Shown here one piece after another: positions 31,995 through 40,420 of a stretch of DNA of 64,000 nucleotides. The translations under genes and the position numbers were made by a program. This DNA comes from Trujillonella endophytica (GTDB lineage: Bacteria > Actinomycetota > Actinomycetes > Mycobacteriales > Geodermatophilaceae): the NCBI RefSeq assembly GCF_900110555.1, contig NZ_FOEE01000007.1, forward strand, positions 1-64,000, read 5' to 3'. Position 1 is the stretch's first letter. Each line of letters opens with the position of its first letter. The notes below the pieces were generated by a model. That model saw nothing but the letters and a program-made list of their open reading frames with translations, searched no databases and was not told the DNA's origin.

Positions 31995-34537
31995 CGGACG
32001 GGCACCTTCGGCAGCGGGATCAGGGGCAGGGAGGAGCGGAACTGACCGGGGGTGGCGGGCTCGCCGCCGTCGGTCCCCCACGGGTCGCGGTAGGCGTCGA
32101 CGGAGCGCTGCATGCCGGCGTCGAGGTCGGCGCAGATGCCCTCGCTGTCGTCCAGCAGGACGGCCTTGATCTTCTCCAGGCCGATCCGCGGCACGAAGTC
32201 GTAGGTGCGCTCGAGCCAGTTGGCGTTCTCGCGGTAGTACTGCATGAACCGGCCCGAGAGCTCAATCACCGCCTCCGGGGAGTCGACGGTGGCCAGCAGG
32301 TCGCCCTTGCGGACCGAGGCGCCGGCCGCGCCGCCGATGTAGACCTCCCACTTGCCGTTGCCGACGGCGACCACGCCGACGTCCTTCACGTAGGCCTCGG
32401 CGCAGTTGCGCGGGCAGCCCACGACGGCGAGCTTCATCTTGGCCGGGCTCTCGATGCCCTGGAACCGGCTCTCCAGGTCGATCCCCAACTGGGTGGAGTC
32501 GCCCAGGCCGAAGCGGCAGAAGTCGCTGCCGACGCAGGTCTTCACCGTGCGCATGCTCTTGCCGTAGGCGTAGCCCGAGGGCATGCCCAGGTCGGCCCAC
32601 ATGGCCGGCAGGTCCTCCTTGCGGACACCGAGCAGGTCGATCCGCTGGCCGCCGGTCACCTTGACCATCGGCACCTCGTACTTCTCGGCGACGTCGGCGA
32701 TCTTCCGCAGCTGCGCGGGCGTGGTCACCCCGCCCTTCATCTGCGGGACGACGGAGAACGTGCCGTCGCGCTGGATGTTGGCGTGCACCCGGTCGTTGAT
32801 GAACTCGCCGTCCTTCTCCGGGACGAAGTCCACGCCCCAGATCATCTTCAGCAGCGAGGTCAGGCCCATCTTCGACTTCGCGTCCTCCTTGCCGCCGGGC
32901 ACCAGGGCGGCGAAGACCTGGGAGACGCTGCGCAGGTCCTGCTCGCGGATGGCCGCCATGAGCTCGGGCTTGGCCAGCGGGACGCCCGGCACGTACCAGG
33001 AGGCCGACGGGTCCTCGACCACGTCGCCGTCGGCGGCCCACTCCACGATCTGCTTGACCAGGCTCTTGCAGGAGCCGCAGCCCTTGCCGGCGCGGGTGCG
33101 GTCCATGACGGCGCCGACGCTGCCGCAGCCGTCGGCGACCGCGCCGCAGATGTCGCCCTTGGAGACGCCGTTGCAGTTGCAGACCTGGCTGTCGGCGGGC
33201 ATCTCGGCGACGCCCACCTCCTCGGCGCCGTCGGAGAGGTCGACCAGCAGCCGGATGCGCTCCTCGGGCAGCGGCGCGCCGCGGTCGAACGCCTGGGTGA
33301 GGAAGGCGACCTTGCGGGTGTCGCCGAGCAGCGTGGCGCCCACGAGCTTGTCGTCGCGGATGACCACCGACAGGTGCACGCCGCGCCGGGGCTCGCTGAT
33401 GACCAGGAACTCGTCGTCGTCCCGCTCGGGGGTGTTGATCCCCATGGTGGCGACGTCGACCCCGGCGACCTTCAGCTTGGTCGCGGTCCGGCTGCCGGAG
33501 TACTCGGCGGCGGGGTCGGTGCCGGTGAGGACGTCGGCCAGCACCCGGGCGTGCTCCCAGGCCGGGGCGACCAGCCCGTAGACCGAGCCGCGGTGCTGGG
33601 CGCACTCGCCGATCGCGTAGACGTCGGGGTCGTCGGTGCGCAGCTGGTCGTCGACGACGATCGCGCGCTCGACCTCCAGCCCGGACCGGACGGCGACGTC
33701 GGTGTGCGGCCGGACGCCGGCGGCGACGACCAGCAGGTCGCAGTCCAGCCGCCTGCCGTCCTTGAGCAGCACGCCCTCGACGGAGTCGGTCCCGAGGACC
33801 TCGCCGGCCATCGCGTCCAGGTGCACGGTGATGCCGAGGGACTCGACGCTCTTCTTCAGGATCGCCCCGGCCTCGGCGTCGAGCTGGGCGTTCATCAGCC
33901 ACGGCATCGCGTGCACCAGGTCGACCTGCAGCCCGTGGCCCTGCAGGGCGCGGGCGGCCTCCAGGCCCAGCAGCCCGCCGCCCATGACGACGGCGCGCTT
34001 GCAGCGGCCCGTGGCCTCGAGCATGGCGCGGGTCTCGTCGATCGTGCGGAAGCCGTAGACCCCGGGCAGCAGCTCCCCGTCGGCGGTGCGGACGCCGGCC
34101 ATCGGCGGCACGAACGAGTAGCTGCCCGTCGCGAGGACCAGGTGGTCGTAGGGGGTGACGCTGCCGTCCGCGGCGTACACCAGCTTGGCGGCGGTGTCGG
34201 TCTTCTCCACCCGGACCCCGGCCCGCAGGTCCACGCCGTTGTCGGCGTACCAGTCGTGGCTGTTGAGGACGATGTCGTCCTCGTGCGACTCCCCGGCCAG
34301 CACCGGGCTGAGCATGATCCGGTTGTAGTTGCCGTGCGGCTCGTCGCCGAACACGGTGATCCGGAACTGCTCGCCGCCGCCGCGCTCGAGCACCTCCTCG
34401 ACGAAGCGGGCGCCGGCCATGCCGTTGCCGACCACCACCAGCCGCGCGCGGGTGTCCAGGTCGTCGTCGCCCAGGCCCAGGGACGTCATGCCCTGCGGGC
34501 GTCCGCCGAGGACCCCGTAGGTCGCCGTGATCGTCAT
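31991..34537 (-). CDS. nirB: assimilatory nitrite reductase large subunit
   Basis: NirB reduces nitrite to ammonium with NAD(P)H. The 848-residue protein has the FAD/NAD domain (LVVVGNGMAGARFVEEVL, VVMGGGLLGLEAARAL), a BFD-type [2Fe-2S] domain (VCNCNGVSKGDI, GKGCGSCKSLV) and a C-terminal sirohaem/[4Fe-4S] half (CVGSDFCRFGLGD, VVGCPRNCAEAYVKD). Its ATG shares one base with the stop of the upstream reductase (TGATG). A second possible start lies 16 codons in. Supports assimilatory nitrate use. Confidence 0.96.
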   Translation of the reverse strand: MTITATYGVLGGRPQGMTSLGLGDDDLDTRARLVVVGNGMAGARFVEEVLERGGGEQFRITVFGDEPHGNYNRIMLSPVLAGESHEDDIVLNSHDWYADNGVDLRAGVRVEKTDTAAKLVYAADGSVTPYDHLVLATGSYSFVPPMAGVRTADGELLPGVYGFRTIDETRAMLEATGRCKRAVVMGGGLLGLEAARALQGHGLQVDLVHAMPWLMNAQLDAEAGAILKKSVESLGITVHLDAMAGEVLGTDSVEGVLLKDGRRLDCDLLVVAAGVRPHTDVAVRSGLEVERAIVVDDQLRTDDPDVYAIGECAQHRGSVYGLVAPAWEHARVLADVLTGTDPAAEYSGSRTATKLKVAGVDVATMGINTPERDDDEFLVISEPRRGVHLSVVIRDDKLVGATLLGDTRKVAFLTQAFDRGAPLPEERIRLLVDLSDGAEEVGVAEMPADSQVCNCNGVSKGDICGAVADGCGSVGAVMDRTRAGKGCGSCKSLVKQIVEWAADGDVVEDPSASWYVPGVPLAKPELMAAIREQDLRSVSQVFAALVPGGKEDAKSKMGLTSLLKMIWGVDFVPEKDGEFINDRVHANIQRDGTFSVVPQMKGGVTTPAQLRKIADVAEKYEVPMVKVTGGQRIDLLGVRKEDLPAMWADLGMPSGYAYGKSMRTVKTCVGSDFCRFGLGDSTQLGIDLESRFQGIESPAKMKLAVVGCPRNCAEAYVKDVGVVAVGNGKWEVYIGGAAGASVRKGDLLATVDSPEAVIELSGRFMQYYRENANWLERTYDFVPRIGLEKIKAVLLDDSEGICADLDAGMQRSVDAYRDPWGTDGGEPATPGQFRSSLPLIPLPKVPVR

Positions 34538-34884
34538 CAGACCTCCACCAGACCCAGGTCGAGCACGAGCTCACCGGTGACGCCCTCGGGCGCCGCGGCG
34601 TGCAGCTCGACGACCGTGCCGCCGGGCAGGTCCTCGACCACCCGCAGCGGCACGTGCACGTCGCCCTTGGCCCCGATCGGGAACCAGCGCATCGCCTCCC
34701 CGTCGCGCAGCAGCAGGACGTAGACCAGCTCGCCGGTGGAGTTGCCGCCGCGGAAGTACAGTGCCTGGGCGCTGCAGCCCGAGGGCACGGTGTACCGCAG
34801 GGCGGCGTCGACGGGGCCGGGCTTGGCCAGCCCCTCGCCGGTGATCGGGTAGACGCCTTGCAGGAAGCGGGGGGTGCTCTTCAC
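34537..34884 (-). CDS. possible separately translated C-terminal domain of the nitrate reductase
   Basis: In the same frame as the nitrate reductase, GTG 34884-34882 is preceded by AGAGGAG with AGGAG seven bases away, an ideal ribosome binding site. It would give a 115-residue protein: FLQGVYPITGEGLAKPG, then a beta-rich region with YFRGGNSTGELVYVLLLRDG and HVPLRVVEDLPGGT. I do not recognise the domain. It could be translated both as part of the fusion and alone, or the fusion could have arisen by loss of a stop codon between two adjacent genes. Confidence 0.45.
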   Translation of the reverse strand: MKSTPRFLQGVYPITGEGLAKPGPVDAALRYTVPSGCSAQALYFRGGNSTGELVYVLLLRDGEAMRWFPIGAKGDVHVPLRVVEDLPGGTVVELHAAAPEGVTGELVLDLGLVEV

Positions 34885-37140
34885 GCGGGTGCTCCTCTGT
34901 GCTGCGGATCGGGATCGGGCCGGGGGCCTGGGCTCGGGGGTCGGAACGGGGGCGTGGGCGCGCGGCCGGGGCTGGGTGGCCGCGGCCGGCGGGTCGATCC
35001 GCTCGGTCGGCCCGCTCACGCGGGTGACGGCGACCGCGCAGACCTTGAAGGCCGGCATGCGGCTGACCGGGTCGAGGGCGGCGGCGTCGGTGAGCGCGTT
35101 CGCGCTGGACCCGCCGCCCCAGTGGAAGGGCGCGAAGACGACGTCGGGCCGGATGGCGTCGGTGACCTGCGCGGCGAACCGGGCGCGGCCGCGGCGGGTG
35201 GCGAGCTCGACGACGTCGCCCTGGCCGATGCCCAGCTCGCGGGCGAGGTCGGGGTGCAGCTCGGCGCGCGGCGTCGGGGCGATGAGCTGCAGGCTGCGCG
35301 AGCGGCGGGTCTGGGTGCCCGACTGGTACTGGGCGAGCACCCGGCCGGTGGTGAGCACGAACGGGTACTCCGCGTCGGGGCGCTCGTGGGCGTCGACGTG
35401 CTCGACGCGGACGAACCGGGCGCGGCCGTCGGGGGTGGCGAAGCGCTCGGTGAACAGCCGCGGCGTCCCGGGGTGGGCGGGATCGGGGCACGGCCAGAAG
35501 ACACCGTCCTCGGCGTCGATCCGGTCGTAGCTGATGCCGGCGTAGTCGGCCACTCCCCCGGCGCTGGCCCGGCGCAGCTCCTCGAACACCGTCTCCGGGT
35601 CGCCGGAGAACCGATCCCCCGCGCCGAGCCGGCCGGCGAGCTCGGCGAGCAGCTGGAGGTCGTCGAGGATGCCGTCGGGCGGGTCCAGCGCCCGGCGCCG
35701 GCGGATCACCCGGCCCTCGAGGTTGGTCATCGTGCCCGCCTCCTCGGCCCACATGGCGCTGGGCAGGACGACGTCGGCGAGCTCGGCGGTCTCGGAGAGG
35801 AAGAAGTCGCTGACGGCGAGGAAGTCGAGGTCGGCGAGCCGGCTGACGACCCGCCGGGCGTCGGGCGCGGAGACGGCGACGTTGGAGGCCAGCACGAGCA
35901 GCGTGCGCACCCCGCCGTCCGTGCCGAGGGCGTCGAGCATCTCGAACGCGCTCTTCCCCGGCACCGGGAGGTCGTCGGGGTCGATCCCCCAGACGGCGGC
36001 GACGTGGGCGCGGGCGGCGGGGTCGCGCAGGCTGCGGTAGCCGGGCAGCTGGTCGGCCTTCTGCCCGTGCTCGCGGCCGCCCTGCCCGTTGCCCTGCCCG
36101 GTGACGGTGCCCCAGCCGCTGCCGGGCCGGCCGGGCAGGCCGAGGGCCAGGGCGAGGTTGATCCACGCCTGCGCGGTGTCGGTGCCGCTGCGGTGCTGCT
36201 CGGCGCCGCGGGCCGTCAGCACGATCGCCCGCTCCGCCCGGGCGAGCGCGAACACGGTCCGCCGCTGGTCGGCGACGGGGACGCCGGTCAGCCGCTCCAC
36301 CCGGTCGGGCCAGTAGGCGGCCACGCCGGCCCGGACCTCGTCGAAGCCGGTGGTGCGGGCGGCGACGTACTCCTCGTCGACCAGCCCCTCGGCGAGCGCG
36401 ATGTGCAGCAGCCCGTTGGCCAGCGCGAGGTCGGTGCCCGGCAGGGGCTGCAGGTGCAGGGCGGAGTTGCGGGCGGTGGCCGTCCGCCGGGGGTCGACCA
36501 CGATGTGCCCGGCGCCGCGCTCGCGGCCGGCGTCGAAGTACTGCATCGCCGGGGGCATCGTGTCGGCCGGGTTGCTGCCGACCAGGACCACGACGTCGGC
36601 CTCGGCGATGTCGGCGAGCGGGAACGGCATCCCGCGGTCCAGGCCGAACGCGCGGTTGGCGGCGCCCGCGGCCGAGGACATGCAGAACCGGCCGTTGTAG
36701 TCGATGGCGGAGGTGCGGAGCGCGACCCGGGCGAACTTGCCGAACTGGTAGGCCTGCTCGTTGGTCAGCGAGCCGCCGCCGAAGCAACCGACGGCGTCGC
36801 GCCCGTGGGTGCGCTGCGTCCGCCGGATGGCGCCGACGAGCCGGCTCAGCGCATCGTCCCAGGTGGTCTCCACCAGCGGGCTGGTGCGGTCGCCCGGAAC
36901 CGCCCGGACGAGCGGGTGCAGGAGCCGCTCCGGGTGGTCCAGCAGCTCGACCGACGACCAGCCCTTCGAGCACAGCCCGCCGCGGTTGGTCGGGAAGTCC
37001 AGCGGCACGAGGGTGGCGGGCCGGTCGCCGGCCGTGACGCTCATGCCGCACTGCAGGGAGCAGTACGGGCAGTGGGTCTTCGTGGTCCGCGAGCCACCCC
37101 GGCCGCGGGCGGCGGAGTCGGGCACGGCTGCTGCGGTCAC
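34537..37140 (-). CDS. nasC: assimilatory nitrate reductase with extra C-terminal domain
   Basis: A molybdopterin bis-MGD oxidoreductase (about 867 residues) that reduces nitrate to nitrite. The N-terminal iron-sulfur motif is THCPYCSLQCGM plus GGLCSKGW, the catalytic domain is NasA/NarB-like (DYNGRFCMSSAAGAANRAFG, NGQGGREHGQKADQLPGYR), and the dinucleotide domain includes VLTTGRVLAQYQSGTQTRRS. A 45-residue Pro/Arg/Ala linker then leads to an added domain (from about 753), FLQGVYPITGEG to the end. An internal GTG at 34884 has AGAGGAG before it. The start (GTG 37140) is uncertain; it must lie downstream of the divergent tetR promoter. Confidence 0.9.
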   Translation of the reverse strand: MTAAAVPDSAARGRGGSRTTKTHCPYCSLQCGMSVTAGDRPATLVPLDFPTNRGGLCSKGWSSVELLDHPERLLHPLVRAVPGDRTSPLVETTWDDALSRLVGAIRRTQRTHGRDAVGCFGGGSLTNEQAYQFGKFARVALRTSAIDYNGRFCMSSAAGAANRAFGLDRGMPFPLADIAEADVVVLVGSNPADTMPPAMQYFDAGRERGAGHIVVDPRRTATARNSALHLQPLPGTDLALANGLLHIALAEGLVDEEYVAARTTGFDEVRAGVAAYWPDRVERLTGVPVADQRRTVFALARAERAIVLTARGAEQHRSGTDTAQAWINLALALGLPGRPGSGWGTVTGQGNGQGGREHGQKADQLPGYRSLRDPAARAHVAAVWGIDPDDLPVPGKSAFEMLDALGTDGGVRTLLVLASNVAVSAPDARRVVSRLADLDFLAVSDFFLSETAELADVVLPSAMWAEEAGTMTNLEGRVIRRRRALDPPDGILDDLQLLAELAGRLGAGDRFSGDPETVFEELRRASAGGVADYAGISYDRIDAEDGVFWPCPDPAHPGTPRLFTERFATPDGRARFVRVEHVDAHERPDAEYPFVLTTGRVLAQYQSGTQTRRSRSLQLIAPTPRAELHPDLARELGIGQGDVVELATRRGRARFAAQVTDAIRPDVVFAPFHWGGGSSANALTDAAALDPVSRMPAFKVCAVAVTRVSGPTERIDPPAAATQPRPRAHAPVPTPEPRPPARSRSAAQRSTRVKSTPRFLQGVYPITGEGLAKPGPVDAALRYTVPSGCSAQALYFRGGNSTGELVYVLLLRDGEAMRWFPIGAKGDVHVPLRVVEDLPGGTVVELHAAAPEGVTGELVLDLGLVEV

Positions 37141-37185
37141 GACGACGAGGTTGCGCGAGCGGCGTTTCCCGGCGTGGGCCTCGGC

Positions 37186-37207
37186 GTCAACGCTGCGTTC
37201 CGTTGAC
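37186..37207. promoter_or_regulatory. palindrome in the divergent nasC-tetR region
   Basis: GTCAACG (37186-37192) and CGTTGAC (37201-37207) are perfect 7-base inverted repeats around 8 bases. It lies 46 bases upstream of the nitrate reductase start and about 90 bases before the TetR gene. This is a likely operator for the divergent TetR protein; a nitrogen regulator such as GlnR or NnaR is an alternative. Confidence 0.55.
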
Positions 37208-37297
37208 CTCACAATCCGAGGGGGGCGGCGGTGCGGTGCGGCGACGACCGGGCAGGATGCAGAGGACGGACCAGCGACCCGACGGCGAGGAAGTGCC

Positions 37298-38116
37298 ATG
37301 GCGAGGGCGGCCGATCCCGACGAGCCGGCCGGCAGCGCGCCCCGGACAGCCGATCCCGACTCCCCCGAGGCGCGCGGCGGCGCCGCCTTCGTGGTGACCT
37401 CGGGGCCCCCCGGCACCGGCCGGGCGGCACTGGACCGCCGGCGCATCCTGGGCGCGGCGATCGAGTTCATCGACTCGCACGGCCTGAGCGCGCTGACCAT
37501 GCGGCGGCTGGGCGCCGTCCTGGGGGTGGAGGCGATGGCCCTCTACCGGTACGTGCCGGGTCGCGAGCAGCTGCTCGACGGCGTCGTCGAGAGCGTCGTC
37601 GACGAGTTGTACGGCGACCCCGACGTCCACATGGAGGCCGCGCACGGCTGGCAGGACTACCTGCAGCGCCTGGCACACGGCGTCCGGCGCATCGCCCTGG
37701 CCCACCCGGAGCTCTTCCCCCTCGTGGCCACCCGCCCGCCGGCGGCCCCGTGGGTGCGCCCCCCGCTGCGCAGTCTGCGCTGGGTCGAGTCGTTCCTCAC
37801 GGCGCTGACCGGCAGCGGATTCTCCGACGAGTCCGCGGTGGCCGCCTACCGGGCCTACAGCAGCTTCCTGCTCGGTCACCTGCTGCTGGAGGTGTCCCAG
37901 AAGGGCGTGGCCATCAACGCGGCCGACACCGGCGAGGCGACCCCTGCCGTCGACCCCGACCTCGGCGAGTACCCCACGGTGGTCCGGCTGCAGGAGCTGC
38001 TCTCCGTGGACGAGTCCGCGGCGGAGTTCGAGGAGGCGTTGGAGAACCTCCTCGGGCGCCTGGAGCACGTCCGCCGCGAGGGCCGCGACCCGCGCGACCC
38101 GGACAGCTTCACCTGA
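37298..38116 (+). CDS. TetR family regulator
   Basis: A 272-residue regulator. After a 45-residue Ala/Pro/Asp-rich tail comes the helix-turn-helix (about 50-100: RRRILGAAIEFIDSHGLSAL, VLGVEAMALYRYVPGREQLL). The long C-terminal domain (about 115-245) resembles TetR_C_1, the type found with antibiotic-sensing regulators. ATG 37298 follows GAGGAA at six bases. It is divergent from the nitrate reductase gene; whether it controls that operon is unknown. Confidence 0.88.
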   Translation: MARAADPDEPAGSAPRTADPDSPEARGGAAFVVTSGPPGTGRAALDRRRILGAAIEFIDSHGLSALTMRRLGAVLGVEAMALYRYVPGREQLLDGVVESVVDELYGDPDVHMEAAHGWQDYLQRLAHGVRRIALAHPELFPLVATRPPAAPWVRPPLRSLRWVESFLTALTGSGFSDESAVAAYRAYSSFLLGHLLLEVSQKGVAINAADTGEATPAVDPDLGEYPTVVRLQELLSVDESAAEFEEALENLLGRLEHVRREGRDPRDPDSFT

Positions 38117-38135
38117 GCGGCCCTCCGCCGGCGGC

Positions 38136-38159
38136 GTTTACAACGTAAACCAGCGGGCA
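38136..38159 (+). promoter_or_regulatory. AT-rich palindrome / possible alternative sigma promoter
   Basis: GTTTAC-AAC-GTAAAC (38136-38150) is a perfect 15-base palindrome. It also begins GTTT-N15-GGGCA, close to the GGTTT-N15-17-GGGTA pattern of SigB/SigF-type stress sigma factors. It lies 77-100 bases before the PRC-barrel/DUF2382 gene, a stress-type protein. Either an operator or a promoter is possible. Confidence 0.4.
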
Positions 38160-38235
38160 CGACTGGAGCAGCGCTCACCCGGTGTACCCGGCCCGGAGGA
38201 GCGCCGAACCCCCGTCGAACCCCTGAGGAGCACCC

Positions 38236-39024
38236 GTGATCACCGAGCAGCAGATCAGCAGCGTCATCGGCAGCATCGCCGTCGGCCCGGAGGGCAAGCT
38301 CGGCACCGTCGGCGAGGTCTACCTCGACGACTCGACCGGCCGCCCCGAGTGGGCGACCGTGCGCACCGGCCTGTTCGGCACCAAGGAGGCCTTCGTGCCC
38401 CTGGCCGACGCCACCGCCTCCGGCGGCGAGCTGCGCGTGCCCTACGACAAGGACATGGTCAAGAACTCCCCGCACCATGACGCGGAGGGTCACCTCTCCC
38501 CCAGCGAGGAGGCCGACCTCTACCGCTACTACGGCCTCGACAGCAGCCGGTCGGTCGCCGACGCCGTCGGCACCGCCCGCGGCCCGGAGCTGGTCGACCG
38601 CGACGTCGATGCGCGCGGCACGGTGGGCCACGACACCTCGGGCCCGACCACCGACGACGCGATGACGCGGTCGGAGGAGCGGCTCACCGTCGGCACCCAG
38701 CGGGTCCAGGCCGGCGTCGCCCGGCTGCGCAAGTACGTCGTCTCGGAGAACGTGACCGAGACCGTGCCGGTCTCCCACGAGGAGGTCCGGGTCCAGCGCG
38801 AGCCGATCACCGAGGGCAACGCCGGCCGCGCGATGGACGGCCCGGCGATCTCCGAGGAGGAGCACGAGGTCGTGCTGCACGCCGAGCGCCCCGTCGTCGC
38901 CAAGGAGGCCGTGCCGGTCGAGCGCGTCCGCCTCGACACCGAGACCGTCACCGGGCAGGAGACCGTCAGCGACACCGTGCGCAAGGAGCAGATCGAGCTC
39001 GACGGCGACTCGACCACCCGATGA
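38236..39024 (+). CDS. PRC-barrel and DUF2382 protein
   Basis: A 262-residue cytosolic protein with a PRC-barrel (about 5-85: GKLGTVGEVYLDDSTGRPEW, FVPLADA) and a DUF2382 (YsnF/AvaK) domain (about 145-260: EERLTVGTQRVQAGVARLRKYV, VPVSHEEVRVQREPI, ETVSDTVRKEQIEL). Such proteins are widespread in desiccation- and radiation-tolerant actinobacteria and are often stress induced, but their biochemistry is unknown. GTG 38236 follows GAGGAG. Its stop overlaps the next gene by 4 bases. Confidence 0.92.
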   Translation: MITEQQISSVIGSIAVGPEGKLGTVGEVYLDDSTGRPEWATVRTGLFGTKEAFVPLADATASGGELRVPYDKDMVKNSPHHDAEGHLSPSEEADLYRYYGLDSSRSVADAVGTARGPELVDRDVDARGTVGHDTSGPTTDDAMTRSEERLTVGTQRVQAGVARLRKYVVSENVTETVPVSHEEVRVQREPITEGNAGRAMDGPAISEEEHEVVLHAERPVVAKEAVPVERVRLDTETVTGQETVSDTVRKEQIELDGDSTTR

Positions 39025-39629
39025 GCGGCAGCATCGCTCCCGACAGCGAGGTGGGCACGGGGGCCCGTGCGAGCCGCGGCCCCGCCCGTGACGCGGTCGA
39101 GGCCCAGCACGCCCGCTTCGGCGGCATCAAGTGGGGCGCCGCGTTCTTCGGCTGGCTGTCCGCCAACGGCCTGGCCGTCATCCTCATCGCGCTCGTGGCG
39201 GCGGCCGGGGTGGCCGTCGGGCTCACCCAGGGCGTGGACACCGACACCGCCGTGGACGACGCCGCCGCCATCGGCCTGGGCGGCGGCATCGCGCTCGTCG
39301 TCGTGCTGTTCCTCGCCTATCTGGCCGGCGGCTACGTGGCCGGGCGGATGTCCCGCTTCGACGGCGTCCGCCAGGGTCTGGCGGTCTGGCTGATCGGGCT
39401 GCTCGTCGTCGCCGCGTTGGCGATCGCCGGGCTGCTGTTCGGCTCGGAGTACAACGTGCTCGAGCGGCTGAACCTGCCGCGCATCCCGATCGACGAGGGC
39501 ACCGGCACCACCGGCGGGATCGTCGCCCTCGCCGCCGTGCTGCTGGCCACGCTCATCGGTGCGGTACTCGGCGGAAAGCTCGGCACCCGGTACCACCGCA
39601 AGGTCGACCGCGCGGGCTTCGACGCCTGA
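39021..39629 (+). CDS. multi-pass membrane protein
   Basis: A 202-residue protein with four hydrophobic segments (about 48-70, 84-108, 120-142 and 165-190), a basic end (RYHRKVDRAG) and an acidic N-terminal tail. It overlaps the PRC-barrel/DUF2382 gene by ATGA, a pairing that suggests a shared role in envelope stress. Glycine-rich packing (GGYVAGRMSR) resembles small YrzE/TIGR04086-type proteins. No enzyme motif is visible. Confidence 0.78.
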   Translation: MSGSIAPDSEVGTGARASRGPARDAVEAQHARFGGIKWGAAFFGWLSANGLAVILIALVAAAGVAVGLTQGVDTDTAVDDAAAIGLGGGIALVVVLFLAYLAGGYVAGRMSRFDGVRQGLAVWLIGLLVVAALAIAGLLFGSEYNVLERLNLPRIPIDEGTGTTGGIVALAAVLLATLIGAVLGGKLGTRYHRKVDRAGFDA

Positions 39630-39699
39630 GCGACGACCCGCTCCCCCGCCGCCGGACCACCCCAGCCGGGGCGGTCCGGCGGCGTGGTCGAATGCCGGG

Positions 39700-40359
39700 G
39701 TGAGCGACGTCCCCACCGTGGTCCGCGTGGGCATCCCGTCCGTGCGCCCGGCCGAGCAGCGCGACGTCCCGCGGATCGCCGCGACGCTCACCGTGGCCCT
39801 GGCCGACTCCCGCTGGACGCGCTGGGCGCTGCCCGAGGACGGCCGGATCCAGCGGCTGACCCGCTGGCACGAGCTCTCGGGGGGCCACCGCGGCGTCTCC
39901 ACCCGCAGCGCCTGGGTCACCGAGGACGTCACCGCCGTCGCCACGTGGGTCCCCCCCGCCGGCGCCCCCGGGACGACGCCGATGCCGGCCGACGTCCGTG
40001 CGGCGCTGGACCGGGAGCTGCCGGTGCTGTCGGGGGCCCACGCCGCACGCGTGGCCGCCACCCGGGAGCTGGTGGACGCCGCGCGCCCCGCCGGGCCGCA
40101 CTGGTGGCTGGAGCACCTGGGCACCCGACCGACGGCGCGCCGCAAGGGCATGGGCCGGGCGGTGCTCGCCCCCGCGCTGGCCCGCTGCGACGCGGACGGG
40201 CTCCCGGCCGCGACCTCGGTCCACACCTGGGCCGGCGTCCGCTTCCTGCGCGGTTCCGGGTTCGCGGTGAGCGCCGCCCTGCACACCGCCGACGGCGAGC
40301 TGCCGGTCTGGGTGCTGGTGCGCGAACCCGGTGCCACGCCGGATGTCGATCCGGGCTGA
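39700..40359 (+). CDS. GNAT acetyltransferase
   Basis: A 219-residue N-acetyltransferase of the GCN5 family. The acetyl-CoA loop is ARRKGMGRAVLAPAL, preceded by HWWLEHLGTRP, and the last strand pair is VRFLRGSGFAV with VWVLVRE. The N-terminal part (RPAEQRDVPRIAATL) is the usual first strand and helix. GTG 39700 is supported by family length. Substrate unknown. It lies between the stress pair and the ECF42 cluster. Confidence 0.88.
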   Translation: MSDVPTVVRVGIPSVRPAEQRDVPRIAATLTVALADSRWTRWALPEDGRIQRLTRWHELSGGHRGVSTRSAWVTEDVTAVATWVPPAGAPGTTPMPADVRAALDRELPVLSGAHAARVAATRELVDAARPAGPHWWLEHLGTRPTARRKGMGRAVLAPALARCDADGLPAATSVHTWAGVRFLRGSGFAVSAALHTADGELPVWVLVREPGATPDVDPG

Positions 40360-40371
40360 GCCCGTTCGTAC
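40344..40371 (+). promoter_or_regulatory. ECF42-like promoter
   Basis: TGTCGA (40344-40349) and CGTAC (40367-40371) are 17 bases apart, 50 bases before the YciI gene. Group ECF42 sigma factors are reported to use TGTCGA at -35 with a CGA/TC-type -10, and the ECF42 gene is the second gene downstream. Autoregulation of the YciI-ECF42 operon is therefore likely. It overlaps the last codons of the GNAT gene. Confidence 0.5.
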
Positions 40372-40420
40372 AGGGGGTGAGCGGGCGGAGGAGCCGCCCG
40401 CCGGACGGCGAGGAGACGCC

